Both the position numbers and the translations under genes were made by a program. 64,000 bases of DNA from Sphingomonadales bacterium (GTDB lineage Bacteria; Pseudomonadota; Alphaproteobacteria; Sphingomonadales; Sphingomonadaceae): contig JANYGX010000020.1 in NCBI GenBank assembly GCA_025362295.1, positions 124,001 through 188,000 on the forward strand, read 5' to 3'. Shown one piece after another: positions 43,632 through 52,812 of the stretch; the stretch's first letter is position 1, and each line of letters starts with the position of its first letter. The notes beneath the pieces were generated by a model. That model was not told the DNA's origin, made no database searches, and worked only from the letters and a program-made list of their open reading frames with translations.

Positions 43632-44308
43632 TGAACCCGCCTTCGATTGTGGTGCAGACAATCGGACACGAACAACAGCCAATCGTTATTGTCGAAAATT
43701 TTGTTGCTGACCCTGAAAGGTTGCGCCGCTTAGCCGCTACTGCGAAATCAGTGCCCGATGATCTTCATTATCCTGGTGTAAAAAATGCTGTGCCACTTGA
43801 TTACTTCGATAGCGTACAGCCGATCCTGTCAACTGTTCTGCCTAAGGTTTTTGGCTTTAGGACAGGCATGAGCATTCTGGGCGCGACATATTCTATTGCT
43901 ACCACCCCACCGCAACATTTGTCCGTTGAACAAAGAATGCCGCATGTCGATGCGATTGATACTGGGAGGATCGCAATCATGCACTATCTCGGACCGGGTG
44001 ACGTTGTCGGCACTGCTTTTTATCGCCACCGAAGCACGGGGTTTGAAACAGTTACCGAGGCACGAAGCGAGCCCTATTTTACGAGCCTAAATGCCGATCT
44101 TCGCAAACATGGCCAACCCCCATACGCTTATATTTGTGCTGATACGGCTTTGTTTAAGCAGACAGCTCTTGTAGAAGGCTTTTTTAATCGTGCTGTGATT
44201 TATCGCAGCGCGTTGCTGCATAGTGGGGCTATACCAGCGGGTCATCCCCTTTCACCAAGCCCTTTGACAGGACGTTTGACAATAGCAAGTTTTCTCATAG
44301 CCGAATAG
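43631..44308 (+). CDS. DUF6445 family protein, halogenase partner
   Basis: 225 residues: VIVENFVADPERLRRLAATAKSV, PHVDAIDTGRIAIMHYL, GTAFYRHRSTGFETVTEAR, YRSALLHSGAIP and GRLTIASFLIAE. The HxD and distal His with an R(L)T segment recall a 2-oxoglutarate/Fe(II) prolyl-hydroxylase-like fold, as in DUF6445 proteins that regularly follow tryptophan-halogenase-like genes. Whether it is an active oxygenase is open. Translationally coupled to the halogenase. Confidence 0.82.
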   Translation: MNPPSIVVQTIGHEQQPIVIVENFVADPERLRRLAATAKSVPDDLHYPGVKNAVPLDYFDSVQPILSTVLPKVFGFRTGMSILGATYSIATTPPQHLSVEQRMPHVDAIDTGRIAIMHYLGPGDVVGTAFYRHRSTGFETVTEARSEPYFTSLNADLRKHGQPPYAYICADTALFKQTALVEGFFNRAVIYRSALLHSGAIPAGHPLSPSPLTGRLTIASFLIAE

Positions 44309-44314
44309 CCAGCC

Positions 44315-46516
44315 TTAATGAGGTGGCTGCACCGACAGATACACAGTGCTCCAGAGTTGTGCCGCATTTGATTCGTCCACGTCACCATTTCCAGCTCCGA
44401 ACGGCGCAACGGCATAATGGTTATTCAAGTGGGTCCACGACCAAAGTTCTGAGCTTTGCACTGACTTCGTTGCCTTTATTGCCCGCCAGAGGACAGACTG
44501 TGCTGCTATCAAATGCGCACGAACGACGTTCGACATATCTGTACGTTTCAATTGGTTTTCAAGCCCGGCAGCCAGCAAGGCTTGCTGCCATGACCAGATG
44601 ACCGTGCCGTGATAAGCCGTTTTGCTGAAGCGTGTTTGAGCAGCGCTGTCAGTGAAAGCAGGGTTAGCTACAAGCAGGCCAACGTCTGTCATCAGGCCCG
44701 CCGGAAACGGCCTCATGATCGCTGTTATGAACGTGTCCACTTCGTCCGGTGACAAATTGCTGAACAATAGCGCAAAGCCTTCATCGGAATGCATGATTGG
44801 CACAGGATTGCCGTCAACGTCCAGCGATAGTGCATGGAAAACCAGTGACTGATTACCTAGCGACGTGATGGCAACATCAGGATTAATATGAAGTGCCGTA
44901 GAATAATTTTTAATATGAGTGCGTGCATCTGCCACTGAAATTGAAATACGAAACAGCGGTGGTGCACGTTCAAGCCAGATTGTTGCCATTTTGCTCGCCT
45001 TGGCAAACATTGTTCGGTCTGTCGGCGAGAGATACGGGTCAAGCATTCCACTTGCCAGCATCTTGTCTATGGCCAACAGAGCTGCCGGAATAAACACTGC
45101 ATTCACATCATAAGCAAAACGCCCGCGACCCAGCCCCTCGTCACTATCGCGCCACTCACCTGACATGCGACCCGGTTTGATTGGAACCAGTGTTGTTGCA
45201 TTTGGCTGATTAAAAAATGGCGTGGCTTGTGAAATAACCAGACGCATGTTTGCAACCAACGATGCACCTGTGGTGGTATTAGATCGTGTTGCATTTTCGT
45301 TTTGCAGGGCGGTGGCCAGATAGCGTGCTGCACGTCCGCGTCCATCTGTGTGATTCAGCAAATAGTTTGCAGCGACAGGTGCTAGCATAAAGCTGCTGTC
45401 AACCATGCCATAATCTAGCGTTGCTGCATCACCGGCAGCGCTGCCCGTGTGCTTGTGCTCAACCAGTGCAAATTCTGCAAGCCCTTCTTCATGTGAGACT
45501 TCACCAATTGGTGAAAGCCTTGCAAGCACAGCACTCAATCCGGCTTCGATGGCCGACGGTTGCAGCACAGGCATCAGCAAGCGCACAGACATTAAAGTAT
45601 CACGGCCAAAATATGTATTGAAACGCCATGAGCCCGCCAGAAATTTTTCCCTATAGCTAAGAAAATTAAGCGCCATGCGCGCAGCGGGGTCATCTGCGGC
45701 TTTATCATTCAGCAGATCGGTCAGCAGGAGCGGCGTCAGCGGAACCTCACCGCTGGCGGCTAGAATATCCATCTCGATTATACCGTCTGGCCCGGCAACG
45801 ATGGCATTTTTGAGCGTGTGTCCGCGCCGTATGTGTATCGTTAACTGATACCCAGGCGCACCGTCCAGCCGGTCACGGCGAAATTCTAGTGTTTGGCCTG
45901 CTATTGATGGGGACGCCGCGACTTCATTGGGAAATTTTTGGATCGCTTCATAATCCCTTAAAAACCGCACATTCGAAAGCACGGCTTGCTTCACCACAAG
46001 TTGCGGCGCATTGATGCTTGCTCTAAAGCTAACGCCATACAACGGCCGCTGCTTTGCATCAAATAACATTATTGGCTGGGGCTCAGTTTGAAGAGTCCAT
46101 GTAGCGACTTTGGCGAGATTGTTAAACCATATGCCAACACCGCTATTGCCTGCGGGAAATGCGGCTATAATACGCGGGTTTAAACCTGACCGCAAAAGCA
46201 CGTGTGCAGCAATTTTTCCGTCGCGCAGAAATGCATTCAGGTTATTGCCCTCGTTTAGTTGATAGCTCAATTCGGGAGGATGGGGTGCTGCAACAAGTGT
46301 TACTGGTGAATAAATGCCGATCAGAAAAATATATATAATACCGAAAGCCTTATGCAGAGGCTTATTATTGCTTTTTGGCTCGTCACCCCAGCGAAGGCTG
46401 AGGTCTATCTTTTTTAGCACAGATACCGAAAAAAATATGGACCTCAACATTTGCTGGAATGACAAATATGGGGTAGCAATTAAAACCTCTAACACAAATG
46501 AAATACAACGTATCAT
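44315..46516 (-). CDS. Secreted six-hairpin glycosidase-like protein
   Basis: 733 residues from ATG 46516, which has GGAGG nine bases upstream; the longer frame to 46582 would run through a terminator. The catalytic-like (alpha/alpha)6 part is marked by FNTYFGRDTLMSVRLLMPVLQPSAIEAGLSAVL, DYGMVDSSFMLAPVAANYLLNHTD, GEWRDSDEGLGRGRFAYDVN, SKTAYHGTVIWSWQQALLAAGLENQL and the end. This resembles amylo-alpha-1,6-glucosidase/GH15-63-like folds. Hydrophobic segments at 1-16 and about 58-78 (AFGIIYIFLIGIYSPVTLVAA) are split by the product of a palindromic element; the second is likely the original signal peptide. The neighbouring TonB receptor suggests glycan scavenging. Confidence 0.75.
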   Translation of the reverse strand: MIRCISFVLEVLIATPYLSFQQMLRSIFFSVSVLKKIDLSLRWGDEPKSNNKPLHKAFGIIYIFLIGIYSPVTLVAAPHPPELSYQLNEGNNLNAFLRDGKIAAHVLLRSGLNPRIIAAFPAGNSGVGIWFNNLAKVATWTLQTEPQPIMLFDAKQRPLYGVSFRASINAPQLVVKQAVLSNVRFLRDYEAIQKFPNEVAASPSIAGQTLEFRRDRLDGAPGYQLTIHIRRGHTLKNAIVAGPDGIIEMDILAASGEVPLTPLLLTDLLNDKAADDPAARMALNFLSYREKFLAGSWRFNTYFGRDTLMSVRLLMPVLQPSAIEAGLSAVLARLSPIGEVSHEEGLAEFALVEHKHTGSAAGDAATLDYGMVDSSFMLAPVAANYLLNHTDGRGRAARYLATALQNENATRSNTTTGASLVANMRLVISQATPFFNQPNATTLVPIKPGRMSGEWRDSDEGLGRGRFAYDVNAVFIPAALLAIDKMLASGMLDPYLSPTDRTMFAKASKMATIWLERAPPLFRISISVADARTHIKNYSTALHINPDVAITSLGNQSLVFHALSLDVDGNPVPIMHSDEGFALLFSNLSPDEVDTFITAIMRPFPAGLMTDVGLLVANPAFTDSAAQTRFSKTAYHGTVIWSWQQALLAAGLENQLKRTDMSNVVRAHLIAAQSVLWRAIKATKSVQSSELWSWTHLNNHYAVAPFGAGNGDVDESNAAQLWSTVYLSVQPPH
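46382..46473. repeat. Palindromic element inserted in-frame in the glycosidase gene
   Basis: GTCACCCCAGCGAAGGCTGA GGTCTAT... and, inverted, GTCATTCCAGCAAATGTTGA GGTCCAT match at about 21 of 27 positions around a 36-base centre. It is the intergenic-palindrome type common in alphaproteobacteria, here translated as LSFQQMLRSIFFSVSVLKKI and DLSLRWGDEPKSNNK between the start codon and the signal peptide. Confidence 0.65.
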
Positions 46517-46533
46517 CTTAGACGACCTCCAGT

Positions 46534-46570
46534 AAAAAATATAACGGCGGACTATTAAATTATCCGCCGC
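46534..46570 (-). terminator. Rho-independent terminator of the TonB receptor gene
   Basis: On the minus strand CGGCGGA and TCCGCCG form a 7-bp G/C stem around 11 bases and are followed by TTATATTTTTT. It lies 31 bp after the TonB-receptor stop and just before the ribosome site of the glycosidase gene, so the two may be transcribed separately or with partial read-through. Confidence 0.75.
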
Positions 46571-46600
46571 TATTTTCTTCACATTACATTGCAGCGAGTA

Positions 46601-49153
46601 TCAAAATTTAAATGTCACATTCGCTGCATATGTGGTGCCAACAATGCCGCGAGCATAGAAATAACCGCTCGACGCGCTTTGTGTTTGCCCCTGTCGCGGA
46701 TTGCCTTCGGTGAGGCCGGTGACGCTGAAGATATTGTCAACACTGGCACCAAACTGAATATCATGCGTAATATTCACGGTAACGCCAGCACTACTGACGC
46801 CGTAACCTGGAAGCGCGATACCATTGCCAGAATCTGCAAAAATCTTGCCGACATATTTATAGCGACCATAAACTTCTCCCAAACCATTCGGCAGAATGAA
46901 GGTTGGCGTTATAGTGTAAATAGTCTTAGGCGTTCGCTCTGGGACATTGCCGTTATATTGTGGCTGTAAAACGCCAGTCAGGTTGACATTTGATAATTTG
47001 GGTTTTTGAAATACGCCAACCGCGTCAAGACTGAAGAACGAGGTGGCACGATAGTTTAAGTCAAACTCAACCCCATTGGTGTGCAAGTCGCCAAGAAAAC
47101 TATCTTGCTTTGTTGGGTCGGTTGGACTGATGAAACTATAAAACTGCTTGTTAAATTCGGTACGAAAGACAGTGGCAGACGCTGTAATGCCGTAACCTTG
47201 ATAGCGCGCACCGGCTTCGTAAAGCACGACGTCCGCTGACGGATCAATGCCTTGAGTTTGAAAACCTTTAGCGTAGCGCCCATACACAGAGAGGTGCGGC
47301 ATTACAAGATAATTTACCCCGGCTGTATAGGCAGTTTTGTTACTAGTTTTCTTGGTTGTTGTGTAAGTTCCATCCCAAGTTGAACCAACATCTTTTGCCA
47401 AACCGGCGGTGCCTGCTGGCACTGGCTGATTTATAACTGCCGAATTCCCGTCAAGTCTCGTTGCGCGCAGCGTTTCGTGGCGCACACCAAAGTCGATATG
47501 GAGATTATCTCCAATTTTTAATTCGTCATTAAAGTAAAATGATAATGACTTGTTTGTTGTGGTATTAATACCGGCACCCCAATTGCCGTAAGAGACAACG
47601 CCATTATCGGTTAGTGTGCCTACAACATTATTGGCACCATCAAGAGCAACCACGTCATAAATATGTGAGTCGTTGCGCACATCGTTAATCAGGTGAGAGG
47701 TGGCGGACTGGTTTTGTGAACTTTTGGCATCATAGTACATAATGCCCGCCGTGAGCGAGTTATTGAAATTGCCCTCCAGATGCTCCCAGCGCGCACCTAC
47801 ATTGGAACCAAAATCATGGCCCTGCTGTTGGTCATGATTCAACCATGTTTGCTGGAGAAAACCATTGCTGTTAAGCGCATTGAGTGCTGCTACATTGTCT
47901 GAACCGATAATCCGGCCGTTGGTCAAATCTTTGATACCAAACCGAACAGCTGAAGGGAATGCAAGGCTGCCGGCTGTCAATAAATCGTTAATTGGTGATG
48001 TGCTGCCAGGCGTCAAATAGTTGATCGCTGAAGTCAAACCGGCATTGCCCACACCACTACCCGGAAACAACCCATTGAAATCCCACTTTAGACCCAAATA
48101 GCGGGCTTTGGCAAACACGCTAATTTCCGGTGTCACCGGCTTTTCAAAATCAAACCGAATTTGTTTTGTTTTTGCTTCAATGCCTTTGGATAGGGCAAAG
48201 TTTCGGTAGCCTGAAGACGATACAAACGTCGATACCGGCAGGTCTATGCTGGCAAACGCTGAACCACCGATATTACCAAATTTTGAATCCAAACCCGCCA
48301 CGCTGCTTGGTTTTCCATCAGCACCAACCTTATAAGGCTGATCAGCATAATATGCATCGCGCTGATCGCCAATTTTACCGGTTACCCGAATAAAACCACC
48401 ATCATCGAAACGGTATTCGACTGCCCCTTTCACATGATAGGTATCATATCTGAAAGGGCTCTTGCGCACACCTGGACTGGAACTGACATAACCACCAAGC
48501 GACACAGCCAGATTGCTTTTTATCGGAGCAGAAATATAAAAATCAGCTCTTTTCTCACCGTAAGATTGTATGCCAAGCTTGGCAATTGCAGTGAGTTTAT
48601 CAAAGCTCAATGGCTTGGAGATAAAATTGATTGTGGCTGCTGCGCCATTGATGCCAAGAATACCCGATGTACCACCGCGCACAGCTTCAAGCCGGTCGAT
48701 GGTGACATCCGACGAAAAAAATTCATCAGCACCGCCACCACCATAAATAATTGGCAGACCGTCTTCTTCAAGTGAAATAAATCTTTGCCCGCCACCCTGC
48801 AGACCGCGCACGGAATAATTGTTCGAAACTGCTCCAGCCGTGCCCTCTACAAAAATTCCCGGGACAAGCTCCAGCAGATCAGCCACTGATTTTGGTGCTT
48901 TCCGGGCAATGTCTGCTGAAGATGCATAAGTAACATCGACGGATGCCGTGATGAGTTTACGGTTTTTGGTGGTAACACCAGTCACGACGATTTCATCAAG
49001 ACTTGTACCACTATTGGCCGCTATAGGCGCAGGATTGATAGGTGTATTAGGAGTCGCCGTTTGTGCATAGGCCAAGACAGATGGAAGTGCCATCGTGCCC
49101 AGCAGTAAACCTAATCTTATTTTTGTGATGTTACGAAGAGTGACGTTTTGCAT
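46601..49153 (-). CDS. TonB-dependent outer-membrane receptor
   Basis: 850 residues with signal peptide ending PSVLAYAQT. After a short linker DEIVVTGVTTKNRKLITASVDVTYASSADIARKAPKSVADLLELVPGIFVEG is the TonB box/plug start, and GGVRGLQGG-like YSVRGLQGGGQRFISLEEDGLPI the plug core. The beta barrel ends in the usual aromatic: YAANVTFKF. Barrel strands with alternating aromatic and small residues run to the end. Ligand unknown; the glycosidase-like neighbour suggests a carbohydrate or glycoside, the halogenase an aromatic. AAGGAAA precedes the start. Confidence 0.95.
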   Translation of the reverse strand: MQNVTLRNITKIRLGLLLGTMALPSVLAYAQTATPNTPINPAPIAANSGTSLDEIVVTGVTTKNRKLITASVDVTYASSADIARKAPKSVADLLELVPGIFVEGTAGAVSNNYSVRGLQGGGQRFISLEEDGLPIIYGGGGADEFFSSDVTIDRLEAVRGGTSGILGINGAAATINFISKPLSFDKLTAIAKLGIQSYGEKRADFYISAPIKSNLAVSLGGYVSSSPGVRKSPFRYDTYHVKGAVEYRFDDGGFIRVTGKIGDQRDAYYADQPYKVGADGKPSSVAGLDSKFGNIGGSAFASIDLPVSTFVSSSGYRNFALSKGIEAKTKQIRFDFEKPVTPEISVFAKARYLGLKWDFNGLFPGSGVGNAGLTSAINYLTPGSTSPINDLLTAGSLAFPSAVRFGIKDLTNGRIIGSDNVAALNALNSNGFLQQTWLNHDQQQGHDFGSNVGARWEHLEGNFNNSLTAGIMYYDAKSSQNQSATSHLINDVRNDSHIYDVVALDGANNVVGTLTDNGVVSYGNWGAGINTTTNKSLSFYFNDELKIGDNLHIDFGVRHETLRATRLDGNSAVINQPVPAGTAGLAKDVGSTWDGTYTTTKKTSNKTAYTAGVNYLVMPHLSVYGRYAKGFQTQGIDPSADVVLYEAGARYQGYGITASATVFRTEFNKQFYSFISPTDPTKQDSFLGDLHTNGVEFDLNYRATSFFSLDAVGVFQKPKLSNVNLTGVLQPQYNGNVPERTPKTIYTITPTFILPNGLGEVYGRYKYVGKIFADSGNGIALPGYGVSSAGVTVNITHDIQFGASVDNIFSVTGLTEGNPRQGQTQSASSGYFYARGIVGTTYAANVTFKF

Positions 49154-49751
49154 AAAGATTTCCTTTATCCCAAGTCATTTTCTATTTTAAGTCTATATTT
49201 TACAACTAGTTTGACGTTTATTTACAATATTTATATTTTTATTTGAAAAATAGCAAACGATTTTTTGCAGATTATTTTATATAGATTTAACGCAAAGCGC
49301 ACGATGGCGCTTTTAATTCCATTTTAAATATAAATTAAATAAAGCGTGTTTTTTTGCTGATCTTAAGGCATTGGTTCGGTAGGCGCACAGGATGTTTAAA
49401 AAACATTTGCTGTCTGCATCGGACGCAAACCCGATCGAAAGGCAAGGCCCAAAGAAGAATGATAATAACGTCACGTGTGTGTGCGTCGTATTGTGGGGGC
49501 ATTATACAATGTGCGCGAAAGAACAGCCGCGTGAGCGTGGCTGCATCTGTTAGTCACATACCAAAATGCGCATGCAACGTTATGTCGCCAAAAAAGGCTT
49601 CGTCCCTTGCGTTGATTTGGTTGACCATTACATCTATGTGTCAATCAAGATTTTTTTGCACTGAGGCAAGAAAGCGCAATAACTTGATCAGGGTCAAATG
49701 TCATAAAGATTTTCTTATTTTCAAAAATCGGGTATAATTAGATCTATAACA
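49154..49751. other. 598-bp stretch without a convincing gene
   Basis: Very A/T-rich near the TonB receptor. A small hairpin, AAAGCGC/GCGCTTT around ACGATG, is at 49294-49313 and is followed by TTTAATT. An open frame at 49354-49737 (127 codons, cysteine- and arginine-rich) has no clear ribosome site and no family. A 53-codon frame at 49392-49551 is similar in doubt. An FNR-type box and a GTATAAT -10-like sequence at 49732-49738 precede the photolyase. Confidence 0.5.
49684..49697 (+). promoter_or_regulatory. FNR/FixK-type box upstream of the photolyase
   Basis: TTGATCAGGGTCAA matches TTGA-N6-TCAA and nearly the full TTGAT-N4-ATCAA consensus of FNR/FixK/Anr regulators. It is centred 61 bases upstream of the photolyase ATG and about 45 bases before the -10-like GTATAAT, a class II-like position within uncertainty. 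Confidence 0.5.
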
Positions 49752-51323
49752 ATGCAGTATGATATGAATAACCCTTTAAATATTGTTTGGTTTAAGCGAG
49801 ACCTACGAATATTTGATCACAAGCCATTGTATATGGCAATCAAGGCAGGCGCTGTATTGCCAATTTACATAGCTGAACCTGAGCTTTGGGCACAACCCGA
49901 CGCTTCCGCGAGACAATGGGATTTTGCAGCTGAATGCCTATACGAACTTCAACGCGCACTGGCGGCTCTTGGACAGCCGCTCTGCATCATGCATGGCAAC
50001 GCTGTGCAAATTCTTCAGCAATTGCATTTTAGCTATGGCATCTCAGCTCTGTGGAGCCATGAAGAAACCGGGAACAGCTGGACTTACGCAAGAGATTTAG
50101 CAGTGGCGGCTTGGGCGAAGAATACTGGCATACCCTGGCACGAGGAACGGCAGTTCGGTGTGATACGCCGCCTTAAATCACGCAACGGCTGGGCCAGTGC
50201 CTGGGACAAGGATATGGCGCAACCACTGACGCCACAGCCGAAAGCAGGGACGCTTATACCGATTGAGGGCGATTGGCCAATGCGCATTCCAATTTCAGCT
50301 GAACTTGGACTTAAGCCTGATCCTTGCCCTCAACGTCAACAAGGTGGACGTGTTGCAGGGGTATCTGTTCTTGAGAGTTTTCTTAAAAAAAGAGGGCGCG
50401 ATTATCGCTATCAGATGTCGAGCCCAAATACGGCTTTTGAGGCTTGCTCCCGTTTGTCACCGCACCTGACCTGGGGCACAATTTCGATGCGCGAAGTGGC
50501 TCAGGCTAACTGGGCGCGCATGAAGGCACTAAAGGCATCAAACGATCCTGAAGCCGAGAGGTGGCATGCTTCCATGGTTTCATTCGCTGGCCGCCAGCAT
50601 TGGCATTGTCATTTCATGCAGAAATTGGAAGACGAGACACGTATTGAATTTGAAAACTTTCACCCGGCTTATGATGGATTACGGCCTGATGTGGCAAATC
50701 CACACACACTTGCAGCATGGAGCGACGGGACCACAGGGTTTCCGTTTATCGATGCTTGCATGCGCGCGCTCAATCAACATGGCTGGATCAATTTTCGCAT
50801 GCGCGCCATGTTGATGTCTTTTGCCAGCTATCATTTATGGTTGCCGTGGCGTGCAAGTGGCCTGCATCTGGCGCGCAAATTTGTTGATTACGAACCTGGT
50901 ATTCACTGGTCTCAGGTGCAGATGCAGTCAGGGACAACGGGCATCAACACGATGCGCATTTATAACCCTGTAAAGCAAGGGTTCGATCAAGACCCTACAG
51001 GCATTTTCGTACGCGCTTTTGTGCCAGAACTTAGCGTCGTTCCTGACGCATATATTCATGAGCCATGGCTTTGGCCTGAGGCCCACACTTTGACATATCC
51101 GAAACCCATTGTTGAAAATGCAACAGCAGCAAAAGCCGCGCGTGAAAAGCTTTATAGTCTACGAAAAAGCACAGATCACAAAAATGTGGCTCTTGAAATT
51201 GTTAAGAAGCATGGCAGTCGCAAGTCCGGCATAACAATGACAGGGCGTAAGCGACAACCTGCAAACAAGCGACAACATGAAATGAAAGAAAATTCCGGCG
51301 AGCAATTAAAGTTTGAGTTTTGA
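49752..51323 (+). CDS. Deoxyribodipyrimidine photolyase / cryptochrome family protein
   Basis: 523 residues. The photolyase N-terminal Rossmann domain starts NIVWFKRDLRIFDHKPLYMAI. The FAD domain shows SRLSPHLTWGTISMREV, FAGRQHWHCHFMQKLEDETRIEFE, GTTGFPFIDACMRALNQHGWINFRMRAMLMSF and WSQVQMQSGTTGINTMRIYNPVKQG. The GFDQDPTGIFVRAFVPEL end and the LPWRASGLHLARKF segment are typical of a proteobacterial clade labelled cryptochrome/photolyase. CPD repair is most likely; a sensory role cannot be excluded. A basic tail follows (KSGITMTGRKRQPANKRQHE). ATG 49764 is an alternative start. Confidence 0.9.
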   Translation: MQYDMNNPLNIVWFKRDLRIFDHKPLYMAIKAGAVLPIYIAEPELWAQPDASARQWDFAAECLYELQRALAALGQPLCIMHGNAVQILQQLHFSYGISALWSHEETGNSWTYARDLAVAAWAKNTGIPWHEERQFGVIRRLKSRNGWASAWDKDMAQPLTPQPKAGTLIPIEGDWPMRIPISAELGLKPDPCPQRQQGGRVAGVSVLESFLKKRGRDYRYQMSSPNTAFEACSRLSPHLTWGTISMREVAQANWARMKALKASNDPEAERWHASMVSFAGRQHWHCHFMQKLEDETRIEFENFHPAYDGLRPDVANPHTLAAWSDGTTGFPFIDACMRALNQHGWINFRMRAMLMSFASYHLWLPWRASGLHLARKFVDYEPGIHWSQVQMQSGTTGINTMRIYNPVKQGFDQDPTGIFVRAFVPELSVVPDAYIHEPWLWPEAHTLTYPKPIVENATAAKAAREKLYSLRKSTDHKNVALEIVKKHGSRKSGITMTGRKRQPANKRQHEMKENSGEQLKFEF

Positions 51324-51454
51324 AGGACCTCGGGACGTTCAATTTTATTTGCTTTAATTGTAGGGGTCAGGATGCTGTCAATTGTTTGGCTTATATTCCA
51401 GCATGAATAGTTACAATCTACTTCAGATAAGCTTTAATTGAAGCAATGACGATA

Positions 51455-52741
51455 CTATTGATGCATTTCTGCATAATCACGCACATTGTCTTGCGCAGAA
51501 ATATTGCGTTCAGGCAACTGCAGCATTGGATCCACTGCACGGGTACCACGTCTAATTTCAAAATGTAGCTGCGGCGTGTTTACCATGCCGGTTGATCCCG
51601 CGCGTGCTATGCTCTCGCCTCTGTGTACGCTCGTGCCTTTGACAACGAGCACAGAGTCGTTATGCGCATAAGTTGTTACCCAATTGGCGTGGTGCTTGAT
51701 GAGCACCAGCCAGCCAAAACCGCGCAATTGGCTTGCATACACGACGGTACCATCAGCGGCTGCTTTTACAGGTTCACCGCGCGTGGCAGCGATATTTATT
51801 CCATCGTTGAAACGGCCGCTGCCTTTGTTGCCGTAGCCTGAAAGTATACGGCCGGGCAGGGGCCAAACAAATTGCGGAGCAGGGCCAGTTGCTACAACTG
51901 CTGGTTTTTCAACAACTGGTTCAGGTATCGTCGTATTTTCAGGTAACGTAATTTTTGGTGGCTGAGGTGTATCGACAGCAATTTTTGGTTTTTTTACAAC
52001 CGTTTTTGAAATGCTGGAAGGTGCTGAAACAGAACTTACAGTTGATATAACTTGTTTGTCTGGCAGACGTAAAATCTGTCCAACGCGCACTACAATAGGG
52101 AGGGTTATACCGTTGGATTCCGTTAGCTCTGCAAGCGCTAGGCCATAATGGTGAGCAATAGAAACAGCCGTTTCACCCACCACCACCCTATGATAACGCA
52201 AAGTAGGCCAATGCAATTTTTGACCCGGAAGCAGCGTATATGGTAATTCAAGATTATTATAACTTGCAAGGTCTGCCACTGAAACACCGGTACGCCTCGA
52301 CACACCAAACAAAGTCTCCTGACGGGCAACAACAACATCCCCGCCTGAAATTGTTGTCAGCTGAGTTGGCGATATCACAGATGTGACGGCAATTGAAGTG
52401 GTGGTCTTAAGAGTAGCAGCAGGCTGAACACTTTCTGTACTTGCGGCTTTGTAAAAAACTGTTTTACCGCCTGTTTTGGGCGGCGGTAGTGACTCTGATT
52501 TCAATGTATTGGTTTTTGCCTCTACTGCTGAGGGAATTATATCTGTTGCCTCATTGCCCTTGATAGGCGCTGGTGCATAAACATGTTTTGCAACATCTAC
52601 TGAATTGGGCAATGGCTGTGCATTAGAGTTTTCCGTCTTTGACATGGAATGAGCTTTTATAGCGTCAAATTCGCGGTAAGGCGTTGCACAGCCTGTAATT
52701 GCAACACAATATAATAGTATTAAATAAAAATTCTTTTTCAT
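51455..52741 (-). CDS. NlpD-like LysM/M23 lipoprotein
   Basis: 428 residues from ATG 52741: lipoprotein signal LILLYCVAITGCATPY, a long Thr/Pro/Lys-rich region, two LysM domains (VVVARQETLFGVSRRTGVSVADLASYNNL and HRVVVGETAVSIAHHYGLALAELTESNGI) and a C-terminal M23 domain. In the M23 domain GSGRFNDGINIAATRGEPVKAAADGTVVYASQLRGFGWLVLIKHHANWVTTYAHND replaces the zinc ligands (first His of HxGxD is N, and the HxH becomes LHFEIRRG with YAHND). So it is probably not an active endopeptidase but an amidase activator like NlpD. Outer-membrane. Confidence 0.88.
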   Translation of the reverse strand: MKKNFYLILLYCVAITGCATPYREFDAIKAHSMSKTENSNAQPLPNSVDVAKHVYAPAPIKGNEATDIIPSAVEAKTNTLKSESLPPPKTGGKTVFYKAASTESVQPAATLKTTTSIAVTSVISPTQLTTISGGDVVVARQETLFGVSRRTGVSVADLASYNNLELPYTLLPGQKLHWPTLRYHRVVVGETAVSIAHHYGLALAELTESNGITLPIVVRVGQILRLPDKQVISTVSSVSAPSSISKTVVKKPKIAVDTPQPPKITLPENTTIPEPVVEKPAVVATGPAPQFVWPLPGRILSGYGNKGSGRFNDGINIAATRGEPVKAAADGTVVYASQLRGFGWLVLIKHHANWVTTYAHNDSVLVVKGTSVHRGESIARAGSTGMVNTPQLHFEIRRGTRAVDPMLQLPERNISAQDNVRDYAEMHQ

Positions 52742-52812
52742 ACAAGAATAATAAGGCATGTGCGAGTCACATGGCAACAGGGAATTTATGCACTATGCCT
52801 TAAAACAACTAT

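Noticed and set aside
44315-46582. Glycosidase start at ATG 46582
   Set aside because: This would place the first codons inside the TonB-receptor terminator; ATG 46516 has GGAGG at the right distance.
49354-49737. 127-codon frame upstream of the photolyase
   Set aside because: Cys/Arg-rich without recognisable motifs, no ribosome site, and the region holds promoter-like signals; kept only as part of the intergenic description.
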